Origin: Treponema sp.
GTDB taxonomy: Bacteria; Spirochaetota; Spirochaetia; Treponematales; Treponemataceae
DNA: 47,115 nucleotides
NCBI GenBank assembly: GCA_017617145.1
Contig: JAFZWX010000186.1
Span: forward strand, 1 to 47,115
Reading direction: 5' to 3'
Shown here: positions 1-8,220 of the stretch, one piece after another
How the letters are laid out: each line of letters opens with the position of its first letter
Position numbering within the stretch: the first letter of the stretch is position 1
Notes under the pieces: model-generated
The model's database searches: none
Told to the model about the DNA's origin: nothing
Seen by the model: the letters and a program-made list of their open reading frames with translations, nothing else
Program-made: the position numbers and the translations under genes

Positions 1-1058
1 ATCCAAGGAATGAAGAACAAAATCCACCATACCGGAGTTATGTAAGTTGTAAAGCAAGGATTCTGATCAAACATCTTGCGCTGCATTCTTTTATGAATAA
101 TTGCAACCTTTACAAAGAAGTTGAACATTCCGTTTACAAGACCACCAGCCTTGCGCATTTTTTTTGTAATTCCGTCGTAAACTGCTTCGAATACACGAGG
201 AACAGCAGGCAGAACAGAAGGATTCATTTTTTTAAGGTCGGCAAGCAGAATTGAACCAACAGGCTTAGAGTAGGTGATTGCACAACCCTGAATAAGAATT
301 ACATATTCAACTTCGCGTTCAAATACATGCCATACAGGAAGAACGTTCAAAGCACATTCGCCAGGGTTTAAGAAAATACGTTCAACAATTTCATCAAGCT
401 GGGTAAGGAAGTTTCGGTGAGTTAGCATTACACCTTTTGGAGTTCCTGTTGTTCCCGAAGTAAAGATGATTGTTGCAATATCGTCAATCTTTCCTTTTTC
501 AAGCTCGGCTTCTACTTCTCCCTGATGTTCAATACGCCATTTCTGACCTTCTTTTATAAGCTCATCAAAATAATAAAGCTCAACATCCTTTGATTTTGCA
601 GAATCTTTAACTTCCTGCTTTACATCATCTTTTGTATCAAAGGTAATAATTTTTTCGATACTAGGAAGCTTGTCATGAAGGTTCAGAATTTTATTTACCT
701 GAGAATTATTTTCTGCAATTACAAAGCGGCATTCTGTTATAGAAAGGATTTTTTCAAGATCAAGAGGGGTTGCATCACAGCCGCGTGGAACATCAATAGC
801 TCCAATGCTCATAATGCCAATGTCGGCCTGCATCCATTCGGCACGGTTGTCCGAAATAAGTCCGATAGGTTCTTCTCTCTTCAATCCAAGCTGCAAAAGG
901 GCAGCACCAAAATCCAGACCAAGCTGGAACATTTCGCGGTACAGAACAGGAATAAATTCACCGTTTTTCTGTCGTTTGTACTGTGCGTTAATTTCTGCAA
1001 ATTTGTCTGCAGAATCCTTAATCATTTTTGGGATAGTATAATCTTCTTTAAATTCCAT
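1..1058 (-). CDS. AMP-dependent acyl-CoA synthetase/ligase, N-terminal part (truncated by window edge)
   Basis: The first 352 residues of an ANL-superfamily adenylating enzyme, probably a long-chain fatty acid-CoA ligase that activates fatty acids with ATP and CoA. The reading frame runs off the left edge, so the C-terminal domain is not seen. The ATP-binding signature TSGTTGTPKGVMLTH starts at residue 200 and is intact. The ATG at 1058 opens MEFKEDYTIPKM. A -10 box lies 7 nt upstream and there is no Shine-Dalgarno sequence, so the mRNA may be leaderless. A second, complete paralogue is at 17508. Chain-length preference cannot be read from the sequence. Confidence 0.9.
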   Translation of the reverse strand, partial: MEFKEDYTIPKMIKDSADKFAEINAQYKRQKNGEFIPVLYREMFQLGLDFGAALLQLGLKREEPIGLISDNRAEWMQADIGIMSIGAIDVPRGCDATPLDLEKILSITECRFVIAENNSQVNKILNLHDKLPSIEKIITFDTKDDVKQEVKDSAKSKDVELYYFDELIKEGQKWRIEHQGEVEAELEKGKIDDIATIIFTSGTTGTPKGVMLTHRNFLTQLDEIVERIFLNPGECALNVLPVWHVFEREVEYVILIQGCAITYSKPVGSILLADLKKMNPSVLPAVPRVFEAVYDGITKKMRKAGGLVNGMFNFFVKVAIIHKRMQRKMFDQNPCFTTYITPVWWILFFIPW

Positions 1059-1065
1059 AACTGAA

Positions 1066-1128
1066 ATTATATAACGGTTTTACAAAAACGACAAGTTATT
1101 TTGACAAAAATGAGTGAATTTGTCAAAA
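1066..1128 (-). promoter_or_regulatory. Promoter and inverted-repeat operator candidate of the acyl-CoA ligase gene
   Basis: On the minus strand TTGTCG (1089-1094) is 17 bp from TATAAT (1066-1071), and the ATG follows 7 nt later. Just upstream is a perfect 10-bp inverted repeat, TTTTGACAAA at 1099-1108 and TTTGTCAAAA at 1119-1128, separated by 10 bp. This is a plausible regulator site. Its protein is unknown. Confidence 0.6.
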
Positions 1129-1150
1129 TAAAACATCAAATCATCTTATA

Positions 1151-1220
1151 GTCAGAAATTAGTTTCCCACGAGCAAACGGGACAAAGAGGATGTTTGCTC
1201 GTAGAAAACTAATTTCTGAC
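1151..1220 (-). repeat. Long hairpin with conserved 14-nt loop, copy 1
   Basis: Two 28-nt arms (1151-1178 and 1193-1220) flank the loop GGGACAAAGAGGAT (+ strand, 1179-1192). The outer 15 bp pair perfectly. Two inner positions mispair on the + strand (C/A) but become G-U pairs in minus-strand RNA, so the minus transcript folds best. It begins 13 nt after the stop codon of the MCP gene and lacks a U-tract. Copy 2 is at 23148-23219. Confidence 0.85.
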
Positions 1221-1233
1221 ACATAAAATGTTT

Positions 1234-2136
1234 TTATTCAACTATATTCTGTTCTTCTATCGGTTTGGTATCTATATATTCAAACAATGCTTTAAGTTCA
1301 AACAGGAATGAAAGTTCGTCATCAACCTGGATGGTGTGCGAAACTGCTTTTTGTGCAAGCTGTTCAACCTGATTAAGATTCTGCTCTTCTGCAGTTCTCG
1401 TTGCTTCCTGAATTTTAATGATACTCATGTTCATGGAGTTCAGAATATTGTTAGCGTTTTCGGAGTTTTTAAGAGATTCTTCAGTTAGTGTTCCAAGCTT
1501 TACCTTTGAAGTATCGGCCATAGTCTGAAGGTCTCCAAGAATTCTTGAATGCTCTGTATTTTTCTCAATAAATTTTTCAAGGTTGTTATGCATTTCAAGA
1601 ATTGTATCATCAATGCGTTTTGAAACTTCCTGAGTTTTAGCCGAAAGAGATTTTACTTCATTTGCAATAATTCTAAAGCCTTTACCAGCTTCACCTGCAC
1701 GAGCCGCTTCGATAGACGCATTAAATGAAAGCAGATTTGTCCTGGAGCTGATATCCTGAATATCTTTAATGAATTTTCTGATTTCGGTAATGTTTTCGGC
1801 AAGCTTTACTGCTTCATTATTTGTTTCAACGCCGCCTGCATGAACCATTTCTATTGCAGAATTCATGTTTGCAAATTCCGCACAGATTTCGGAAAGCTTT
1901 TCTGCACTGATTTTTGAATTATCTGCAATTGAACGGTGTACATTATCACTTGAGGCCGCAAATGCAAGAAGCGCTTCCTGCTGCTGCTGGTAAATACCAT
2001 TGTTTGAAGTAAGATGAATAAGATATTCTTTAATGAATCCGGTAAGATTGTTATTTGATTTAGCAAGATTCAGTAATAAATCAACCAAATCTTTTCCTGC
2101 CTGTATAACCTGTTTTTGTGTATATTCCTGTGCCAT
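1234..2136 (-). CDS. Soluble methyl-accepting chemotaxis-type signalling protein
   Basis: A 300-residue protein with no signal peptide and no membrane segment. Its C-terminal two-thirds is an MCP signalling coiled coil. The hairpin-tip region is recognisable by [20 protein letters not shown] and following residues, which resemble the canonical receptor tip that docks CheA and CheW. The N-terminal roughly 90 residues look helical and I do not recognise a sensor domain there. The start codon lies one base after the stop of the FIST gene, with GGGAG as ribosome site inside the upstream frame, so translation is probably coupled. I infer that the FIST protein is its sensory partner. The protein could be a cytoplasmic chemoreceptor or feed a different output. 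Confidence 0.85.
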   Translation of the reverse strand: MAQEYTQKQVIQAGKDLVDLLLNLAKSNNNLTGFIKEYLIHLTSNNGIYQQQQEALLAFAASSDNVHRSIADNSKISAEKLSEICAEFANMNSAIEMVHAGGVETNNEAVKLAENITEIRKFIKDIQDISSRTNLLSFNASIEAARAGEAGKGFRIIANEVKSLSAKTQEVSKRIDDTILEMHNNLEKFIEKNTEHSRILGDLQTMADTSKVKLGTLTEESLKNSENANNILNSMNMSIIKIQEATRTAEEQNLNQVEQLAQKAVSHTIQVDDELSFLFELKALFEYIDTKPIEEQNIVE

Positions 2137-2137
2137 A

Positions 2138-3277
2138 TTATTCTCCCATTACAAGAGTCACAAGAGTCTGGTTAGAGTTTATGTGACCAAACTGTTCGCC
2201 ATAAGTAGAAAAACCGCTGTAGGTTGGATAGTATTTTTTCCATATTGCATTTACAGCTTCCTGCTGATGTTTTTTATTAAATCCAATTGTTCGAAGAATG
2301 CAGTTGAACAAAATAACGCATTGTGGTTTTTGAATTACTTCCTTGATTTTTTTACAGGTTTCTTCAGAAATCGCAACCGGATCCATCGGTTCCAGAATCT
2401 CCTGAACAGAATCTTGAATGACTCTGGCATAGGTTGTAAGAATGCCGTTTGTATCAAAACTTACAAGGCTTGCAATAAAGACATTATCGCCAAAGGCTCT
2501 TCCAAACGGATGATCAAGAATAGCATCATTTGCACCAGATTCAGGAATTCCAATTATGTCGGCGTATCGTTTTCGTGGATTTACATTATCAATTGATTTT
2601 ACAACGTGAGTTTCATGCTGAACATCTGTAAGACGTACGCTTTTTCCAGATTTTTTAAAGATGTTTTCTTTGACAATTTGAAACTTACAGGAGGTTTTTA
2701 CAAAAAGAAGAACAGCACCACAGTCGGAATATTCACCATTTGCACTTACATAGGTTGCTGTAAACTTAAGATCATCTCCGGCTGTTCCTCCGCATACAAG
2801 GAATTCTTTGTCATTTACTAAGGAGTAGAAGAGAGAAAGGAATCCTTCTTCAATATTCTTAAGACCACAGATAAGGGAAATTGCAAAAGAATCTTTGTGT
2901 ATAGTTTCAGATGCTAAACGGATTCCAATTTTATTTGCGGCATCTATGATTTTATTTTTTGAAATGATTGGAAATTTATTGGCATCATCTACAAGTACTG
3001 CGCTAAAGGATGATTTTGAATCTGCTATTGCATTAAGAACAACAGTATTATTTGCAAAGCCCTGCGGTGTAATTTCGCCTGATGTTGTACATCCAATAAT
3101 TTGTGCATTAGTAAACTGTAAAGATAGTTCAGCCTGTAATTCGCGATAATTAACAGAAGTAGATGCAAAAAATATAATACAGTTATAATGTGCAGGCTGG
3201 TTTCTAAGATGTTTACATAAATCGTCAACGGCACTTTTTGAATCAGTTAGTTTAGTTTGAACAACCTCTTGTTCCAT
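2138..3277 (-). CDS. FIST-domain intracellular sensor protein
   Basis: A 379-residue soluble protein with FIST-N and FIST-C regions. The clearest FIST mark is [17 protein letters not shown] at about residues 79-95. FIST domains are known as intracellular small-ligand sensors often linked to histidine kinases, GGDEF proteins or MCPs. Here the protein is free-standing and the next gene is a soluble MCP-type protein one base away. The ATG at 3277 is preceded by a GGAGG ribosome site at good spacing. Ligand identity cannot be told from sequence. Confidence 0.85.
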   Translation of the reverse strand: MEQEVVQTKLTDSKSAVDDLCKHLRNQPAHYNCIIFFASTSVNYRELQAELSLQFTNAQIIGCTTSGEITPQGFANNTVVLNAIADSKSSFSAVLVDDANKFPIISKNKIIDAANKIGIRLASETIHKDSFAISLICGLKNIEEGFLSLFYSLVNDKEFLVCGGTAGDDLKFTATYVSANGEYSDCGAVLLFVKTSCKFQIVKENIFKKSGKSVRLTDVQHETHVVKSIDNVNPRKRYADIIGIPESGANDAILDHPFGRAFGDNVFIASLVSFDTNGILTTYARVIQDSVQEILEPMDPVAISEETCKKIKEVIQKPQCVILFNCILRTIGFNKKHQQEAVNAIWKKYYPTYSGFSTYGEQFGHINSNQTLVTLVMGE

Positions 3278-3367
3278 AGTATCCTCCGATTTTCAATTAT
3301 TACTTAATTATAGAATACCACGGGTTTTTAAACCCTTCAAGGAAAAAAACAGTGTTTAGAATTTATT

Positions 3368-3395
3368 AAACTAACATTCATTAGTTTCCGATAAT
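3368..3395 (+). promoter_or_regulatory. TetR-type operator and promoter candidate
   Basis: Inverted repeat AAACTAA (3368-3374) and TTAGTTT (3381-3387), spaced by 6 bp, overlaps the putative core promoter. A -10-like GATAAT at 3390-3395 sits 6 nt before the ATG of the TetR gene. Autoregulation is typical for the family. The divergent FIST gene could also be controlled from here. Confidence 0.55.
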
Positions 3396-3401
3396 TAAAG
3401 T

Positions 3402-4022
3402 ATGAGTAAAAAGAATATTTCACAGGAAAAAATCATTCAGGCCTTTTTGAGTTCTGCTTTTGAACGCAGTGCAGGAGCAACCTCTTTACAGGATGTTGCA
3501 GCAAGCCTTGAAATAAAAAAAGCATCGCTTTACAACCATTTTGAAAGCCGCGATGCAATGTATGATGCTACAATAAATTATTGCCATAAAGAAATAGGAC
3601 AGGTAGAATTTTTGACACAAAAGATGCAGGAATCTGTCGCTGCCGGAAAAACTGCAATTCCTGCTGCCATAAAAAAACTTATTGCCAGATATTTTGCGTT
3701 GTTCGATTCAGAACCACTATTCAAAATGTATGTTTTTGTTCATACAGAACAGTATTTTAATGTGGCTGCTCTAAAAATTGTTCAGGAACAGATAGAAAAA
3801 ATAAACGAAGACATAAAAAAACTGATTCCTGTTAAAGAAACAGCCGCAATTCTTACAAGCCTGATTTTACAGCAGCTTGATGCATATATTGCAGTTCGTA
3901 AAGAAACAATACGACAGAATCCTGAAACTGGTGCGGGAAGTTTGTTTGAGTTGCCGTCCGACAATAATATAATCAATAAAGCAGGAAAACTTGCCGAAGC
4001 ATATCTTGCTAATGTGCAGTAG
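3402..4022 (+). CDS. TetR/AcrR-family transcriptional regulator
   Basis: A 206-residue repressor-type protein. The N-terminal helix-turn-helix is seen in TSLQDVAASLEIKKASLYNH (around residues 27-46), followed by the typical FESRDAMYDA segment. The C-terminal ligand-binding part is helical and not assigned to a ligand. No Shine-Dalgarno is visible before the ATG, and a -10-like box lies 6 nt upstream. It is divergent from the FIST gene and its last 14 bases overlap the 3' end of the convergent MATE exporter. Control of the exporter is possible but not shown. Confidence 0.9.
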   Translation: MSKKNISQEKIIQAFLSSAFERSAGATSLQDVAASLEIKKASLYNHFESRDAMYDATINYCHKEIGQVEFLTQKMQESVAAGKTAIPAAIKKLIARYFALFDSEPLFKMYVFVHTEQYFNVAALKIVQEQIEKINEDIKKLIPVKETAAILTSLILQQLDAYIAVRKETIRQNPETGAGSLFELPSDNNIINKAGKLAEAYLANVQ

Positions 4023-5361
4023 GCACTCTTTTTATATAATATCTGTAAATAATCACATTCGCAGTAAAGGTCAAAATCCAGCTGATTGGATATGTTATGT
4101 AAATACAGTAAACCGTGTGAAACCTTGGAATCTGGAAAATTGTAAAAAGCCATAAGATTCTGTATAAACAAGCCCCACACAAAGAAGTGATTACCGGTGC
4201 AAGAGAATGACCTATTCCTCTTAGAGAATTTGCCATGCAGTCCATCATGCCGCAAAGATAGTAGGTAGTAAAAATAATCCAGAATCGGCGGATACCTGCG
4301 GCAATAACTTCTTCATCCTTTGAAAAAATACCAAGCAGCTGGAATCTGAATAAAAGGAATAATGTGCTTAAAAGAGTTCCGATTATTATGATACAGCCTT
4401 GCGAAATCCAGACAACTCTTTTTATTCGCTCCGGCTTTTTTGCACCCATGTTTTGTGAACAGAAGGTGAGTGTGCCCTGGGCAAAACCGTTCATCGAAGT
4501 ATAAACAAATCCTTCAAGATTACAGGCTGCTGCATTTCCTGCAATTGTCAGCGCTCCAAAAGTATTTACAGAAGATTGAATAATTACATTCGAAAACGAA
4601 AACATAATTCCCTGAAATCCTGCCGGTAAGCCTATTTTTACAATCTTCATAAAGATATGAGGATTAATGGCAAGTTTTCTGAAATAAAGTTTAAAATCAT
4701 CTTTTTCGCGTACAAGAATTATAATTACACTTGCTGCCGCAAAACATTGTGAAAGTACTGTAGCCCAGGCAACTCCTGCAACATCCATCTTAAAAGTTAT
4801 TACAAAGAGAAGGTTTAGTAAAAGATTCAGAATGCCTGCAATAAAAAGGATGTAAAGAGGACGTTTTGTGTCGCCTTTGGAACGAAGCAGAGCACTGCCG
4901 AAATTAAAAATCATTGTGGCGGTAATGCCTGCAAAATAGATTTTTAAATACAAAGTGGCAAGTGTCAGAACTTCGTGTGGAGCCTGCATTAAAATCAAAA
5001 TATATTTGGAGCCAATAACTCCTATAACACTTAAAATAATTCCACTGTAAAGAGAAAGCAGAATAGATGTATGGACAGTTTCCTGTATTTCTTTGGAACG
5101 TTTTGCGCCGTAATAATGTGCGGAAACAACATTGGTGCCTATTGAAAGGCCCATAAAAAGATTAACAAGTAAATTAATTAAGGAGCCCGTAGAACCTACT
5201 GCTGCCAGTGAATTATTTCCTGCAAATCTTCCAACAACGACAACATCTGCAGCATTAAAAAGCAGTTGCAACAAGCTTGAAAGAATTAACGGAATAGAAA
5301 ACTGAAGGAGCTTGGTGAAAATGGGACCTTCAGTCATATTTATCTGGTTTGTTTTACTCAT
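4009..5361 (-). CDS. MATE-family multidrug/Na+ antiporter
   Basis: A 450-residue polytopic membrane protein of normal MATE length, with about 12 hydrophobic segments. The N-terminal region contains FSIPLILSSLLQLLFNAADV and VVVGRFAGNNSLAAVGSTG, which are typical of the family. It should export cationic drugs or metabolites in exchange for Na+ or H+. The ATG overlaps the stop of the upstream anchored-protein gene (ATGA), so it is the last gene of a long minus-strand run that includes aspS. Substrate is unknown. Confidence 0.92.
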   Translation of the reverse strand: MSKTNQINMTEGPIFTKLLQFSIPLILSSLLQLLFNAADVVVVGRFAGNNSLAAVGSTGSLINLLVNLFMGLSIGTNVVSAHYYGAKRSKEIQETVHTSILLSLYSGIILSVIGVIGSKYILILMQAPHEVLTLATLYLKIYFAGITATMIFNFGSALLRSKGDTKRPLYILFIAGILNLLLNLLFVITFKMDVAGVAWATVLSQCFAAASVIIILVREKDDFKLYFRKLAINPHIFMKIVKIGLPAGFQGIMFSFSNVIIQSSVNTFGALTIAGNAAACNLEGFVYTSMNGFAQGTLTFCSQNMGAKKPERIKRVVWISQGCIIIIGTLLSTLFLLFRFQLLGIFSKDEEVIAAGIRRFWIIFTTYYLCGMMDCMANSLRGIGHSLAPVITSLCGACLYRILWLFTIFQIPRFHTVYCIYITYPISWILTFTANVIIYRYYIKRVPTAH

Positions 5362-6347
5362 TCAAATTTATATCCGCGGCACCATTTTCCACCGGTGAAT
5401 TTTCCAAATACATATTTATTTGACGCAGATTCATTATTTATATAGAAAAGCCCATCCACATATTCAATTTCTTCTGCCATTGCTGGAAGCGTGTATGATG
5501 CTGTTGCATTTGAAACAGTAAGAATAAAAAGTGGAACTGTCTGCCCGCATATTTCTTTAGTACCTGACTGTTTTATCTGACCATATGAATATTTATAAAC
5601 ATATGATTTACCGAGTCCCCAGGAGGTTGTAAGATAAATGCCATCTTCGGCAAAGCACATACCTTGTACAAGATCTGGAACGGAATATGCAACTGTTGCT
5701 TTTGCAATTGTTCCTTTTGGTTTAAATCCTACGACAAGTGCATGCTGAAGTCCGTCTTCTGTTTGAACCTGATGTTTTTCTGGGAGGAGGTACTGCGGGT
5801 CACGAAAGAACTCTCCTGCAAAAATGAGACCGTCTCTTGTTGTGCAGTATGCAATTTTAATTTTGTCGGATTCTGTTTTCAGGTCTAGTATTTCAGAATA
5901 GGCAAGCGTTGAATTTTTCTTTGCCTGGTCAACTGTCGCTTTTTCAAAAACATAAAAACAGCTGTCACTTGAACCTGCAATATAGATTTTTCCTTCATAT
6001 AAGGTTAGTCCGCCTGCATGGCCTGTAAAAGGGGTTCCATCAGGATTAGCCATACGGATTGCTGTAATAAGTTTTCGTTTTGTTTTATTAACAACAAAAA
6101 TTGGAGAAGCAGAACCGTCTTTCATGTAGCCGGTAAGATAAAAGTTATCGCTGTCCTGATCATAAGCTATGCCCTGTGCAATGTAACCTTTGTTTGTCCA
6201 CGGAATTACAAAGCCTTTTTTACTGTTTTTAAGGCTCGCACGTCCCGGGGTTTTTGTAATGAATGTCATAATCATTACGCCAATCCAGAAAAGCGTGAGT
6301 AAGGAACCAAAAGTTATTGTTAATATTTTAATAAGTTTCTTTTTCAT
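5358..6347 (-). CDS. Membrane-anchored propeller-like protein, function unknown
   Basis: A 329-residue protein that starts with a positively charged tip and one hydrophobic segment (about residues 8-32), so it is probably anchored in the inner membrane with a periplasmic domain. The domain has repeated strand-rich motifs, such as GYIAQGIAYDQDSDNFYLTG, GLTLYEGKIYIAGSSDS and QGMCFAEDGIYLTTSWGLG, that suggest a six-bladed beta-propeller of the strictosidine-synthase or SMP-30 type. I see no catalytic signature. It overlaps aspS upstream and the MATE gene downstream by ATGA junctions, so all three should be translated together. Any link to export is inference. Confidence 0.75.
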   Translation of the reverse strand: MKKKLIKILTITFGSLLTLFWIGVMIMTFITKTPGRASLKNSKKGFVIPWTNKGYIAQGIAYDQDSDNFYLTGYMKDGSASPIFVVNKTKRKLITAIRMANPDGTPFTGHAGGLTLYEGKIYIAGSSDSCFYVFEKATVDQAKKNSTLAYSEILDLKTESDKIKIAYCTTRDGLIFAGEFFRDPQYLLPEKHQVQTEDGLQHALVVGFKPKGTIAKATVAYSVPDLVQGMCFAEDGIYLTTSWGLGKSYVYKYSYGQIKQSGTKEICGQTVPLFILTVSNATASYTLPAMAEEIEYVDGLFYINNESASNKYVFGKFTGGKWCRGYKFE

Positions 6348-8194
6348 TCTTCAACATCGTAACAGTTAATATGCAAATCTTTAAGCTGCTGTTCGTCTAC
6401 AGGGCTTGGGCATTCATCCATAGGACTTGCTGCAAGATTGTTCTTAGGGAACGCAATTACTTCGTGGATAGATTCTTCATGGCACATGAGCATTACAAGG
6501 CGGTCAAGACCAGGTGCAATTCCTCCGTGTGGTGGAGCACCAAACTTAAAGGCCTGAACCAAGAAGCCGAATGCCTTTTCTGCACGTTCGCGGCTGTAAC
6601 CTACAATTTCGAAAATGCGTTCCTGGAGAGCCGGGTCATTAATACGCATAGAGCCTGATGCAAGTTCGTAACCGTTTAATACAAGGTCATACAAGTCGCC
6701 TTTTACAGCTCCAGGGTCAGATTCAAGTGTGTCCCAGTACTGTTTTTGTGGCAACGTGAACATATGATGTTCTGTTTCCCAGTGATTTTCTTCTTCGTTC
6801 CAGGCAAAATATGGGAAGTCAATAATCCAGGCAAAGTGGAATTCGTCGTCGGGGTTATAAAGGTTCAAATCTTTTCCAAGCTGTTTGCGTACGGCACCAA
6901 GGGCAGTACATGCAAGCTGCCAGCTTTCGTCGCTTACAAAAAGAAGCAGGTCGTTTTTCTCTGCGCCAAGTTTGCTGCAGATTTCTGCTTCGTGGCCTGC
7001 GTAGAACTTTGAAATACCGCCTTCGAACACAGGGGCCCCTGAGTCTGTCGAAGGGGCAACAACCTTCATCCATGCAAGACCTTTTGCCTTATATGTCTTT
7101 GCAACTTCTTCGAGTGCTTCAATATTTTTGCGGCTGTATTTATCGGCAACGTTTTTTACAACAAGTGCTTTAAGTCCGCTTCGTTTGTGGCGCTGAATAT
7201 CACGACCTGCATTTGCGGCACCTGCTTTGAATGCATTAAAATCTGAAAGTTCTGCCATAAAGGCTGCATCCTGCATTTTCATATCAAAACGAAGGTCAGG
7301 CTTGTCGCTACCATACAAATCAAAAGCGTCTTCCCAGGCAATGCGGTCAAATTTAGCAGGAAGCTCGTAATTTAATGTCTTTTTGAAAATGTACTGCATC
7401 ATACCTTCTGTAGTACTCAAAACTTCTTCGCGGTTTGTGAACGACATTTCCATATCAATCTGTGTAAATTCAGGCTGACGGTCGCCGCGGGCATCTTCGT
7501 CACGGTAGCAGCGGGCAATCTGAAAATATTTATCAAATCCACTAACCATCAAGAGCTGCTTGTAAAGCTGAGGGCTCTGTGGCAAAGAATAGAACTTTCC
7601 AGGATGAACACGGCTAGGAACAAGGTAGTCACGCGCACCCTCTGGAGTAGATTTTATAAAAGTTGGAGTTTCAATTTCCAGGAATCCTTTGCTTGTCAAA
7701 TATTCGCGAGTAGCAAAAGCAACCTGGCTGCGCAAAATAATGTTGTGTTGCATAGGTTCGCGGCGAAGGTCAAGGTAGCGGTACTTTAAGCGGAGATCTT
7801 CGTTTGCAACAACTAAAGTTCCGTCCTTCTGGCGAACTTCTTCAATACTGAATGGAAGCTCCTGCGAAGTTGTAAAAATTTGAATATCGCTTGCTTCAAC
7901 TTCAATTTCGCCGGTTGCCATATCCGGGTTAATATCTTTTTCGCTGCGGGCAGCAACAAGGCCTTCTACAGCAATACAATATTCACTTTTAAGCGAAGCA
8001 GCAGTTTTCTTAACTTCATCACTAGCCTTGTCGCCAACCATAACCTGTGTAATTCCATAACGGTCTCGAAGACGAATAAAAATCAATCCGCCAAGGTCAC
8101 GGGTACGGCTTACCCAGCCATTCAAAACAACTTTTTTCCCAACATCAGCGGCACGTAAATCTCCGCAAGTAACTGTACGCTTTGTGTTTTCCAT
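6344..8194 (-). CDS. aspS: Aspartyl-tRNA synthetase
   Basis: A 616-residue class IIb synthetase that charges tRNA-Asp, perhaps also tRNA-Asn. The order is an OB-fold anticodon domain (about 1-110), a catalytic core with motif 1 (GFLEIETPTF), motif 2 (ARCYRDEDARGDRQPEFTQI), a bacterial GAD insertion domain, and motif 3 (GIAPGLDRLVMLM). An AAGGA site precedes the ATG. Within the GAD domain the residues APSTDSGAPV are encoded by a dispersed repeat (7032-7057) and read as an in-frame insertion. Whether the enzyme is discriminating cannot be decided here. Confidence 0.97.
   Translation of the reverse strand: MENTKRTVTCGDLRAADVGKKVVLNGWVSRTRDLGGLIFIRLRDRYGITQVMVGDKASDEVKKTAASLKSEYCIAVEGLVAARSEKDINPDMATGEIEVEASDIQIFTTSQELPFSIEEVRQKDGTLVVANEDLRLKYRYLDLRREPMQHNIILRSQVAFATREYLTSKGFLEIETPTFIKSTPEGARDYLVPSRVHPGKFYSLPQSPQLYKQLLMVSGFDKYFQIARCYRDEDARGDRQPEFTQIDMEMSFTNREEVLSTTEGMMQYIFKKTLNYELPAKFDRIAWEDAFDLYGSDKPDLRFDMKMQDAAFMAELSDFNAFKAGAANAGRDIQRHKRSGLKALVVKNVADKYSRKNIEALEEVAKTYKAKGLAWMKVVAPSTDSGAPVFEGGISKFYAGHEAEICSKLGAEKNDLLLFVSDESWQLACTALGAVRKQLGKDLNLYNPDDEFHFAWIIDFPYFAWNEEENHWETEHHMFTLPQKQYWDTLESDPGAVKGDLYDLVLNGYELASGSMRINDPALQERIFEIVGYSRERAEKAFGFLVQAFKFGAPPHGGIAPGLDRLVMLMCHEESIHEVIAFPKNNLAASPMDECPSPVDEQQLKDLHINCYDVEE
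7032..7057. repeat. Dispersed repeat family B, copy inside aspS
   Basis: Matches the consensus CCCTGAGCCTGTCGAAGGG with one change. It lies in frame in the GAD domain of aspS and adds about eight to ten residues. Confidence 0.8.
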
Positions 8195-8220
8195 AATATT
8201 TTCCTTTTGTTAAAATCCTT

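Noticed and set aside
1151..1220. Intrinsic terminator for the soluble MCP gene
   Set aside because: The hairpin has no U-tract on the minus strand after the stem, so classical termination is not supported.
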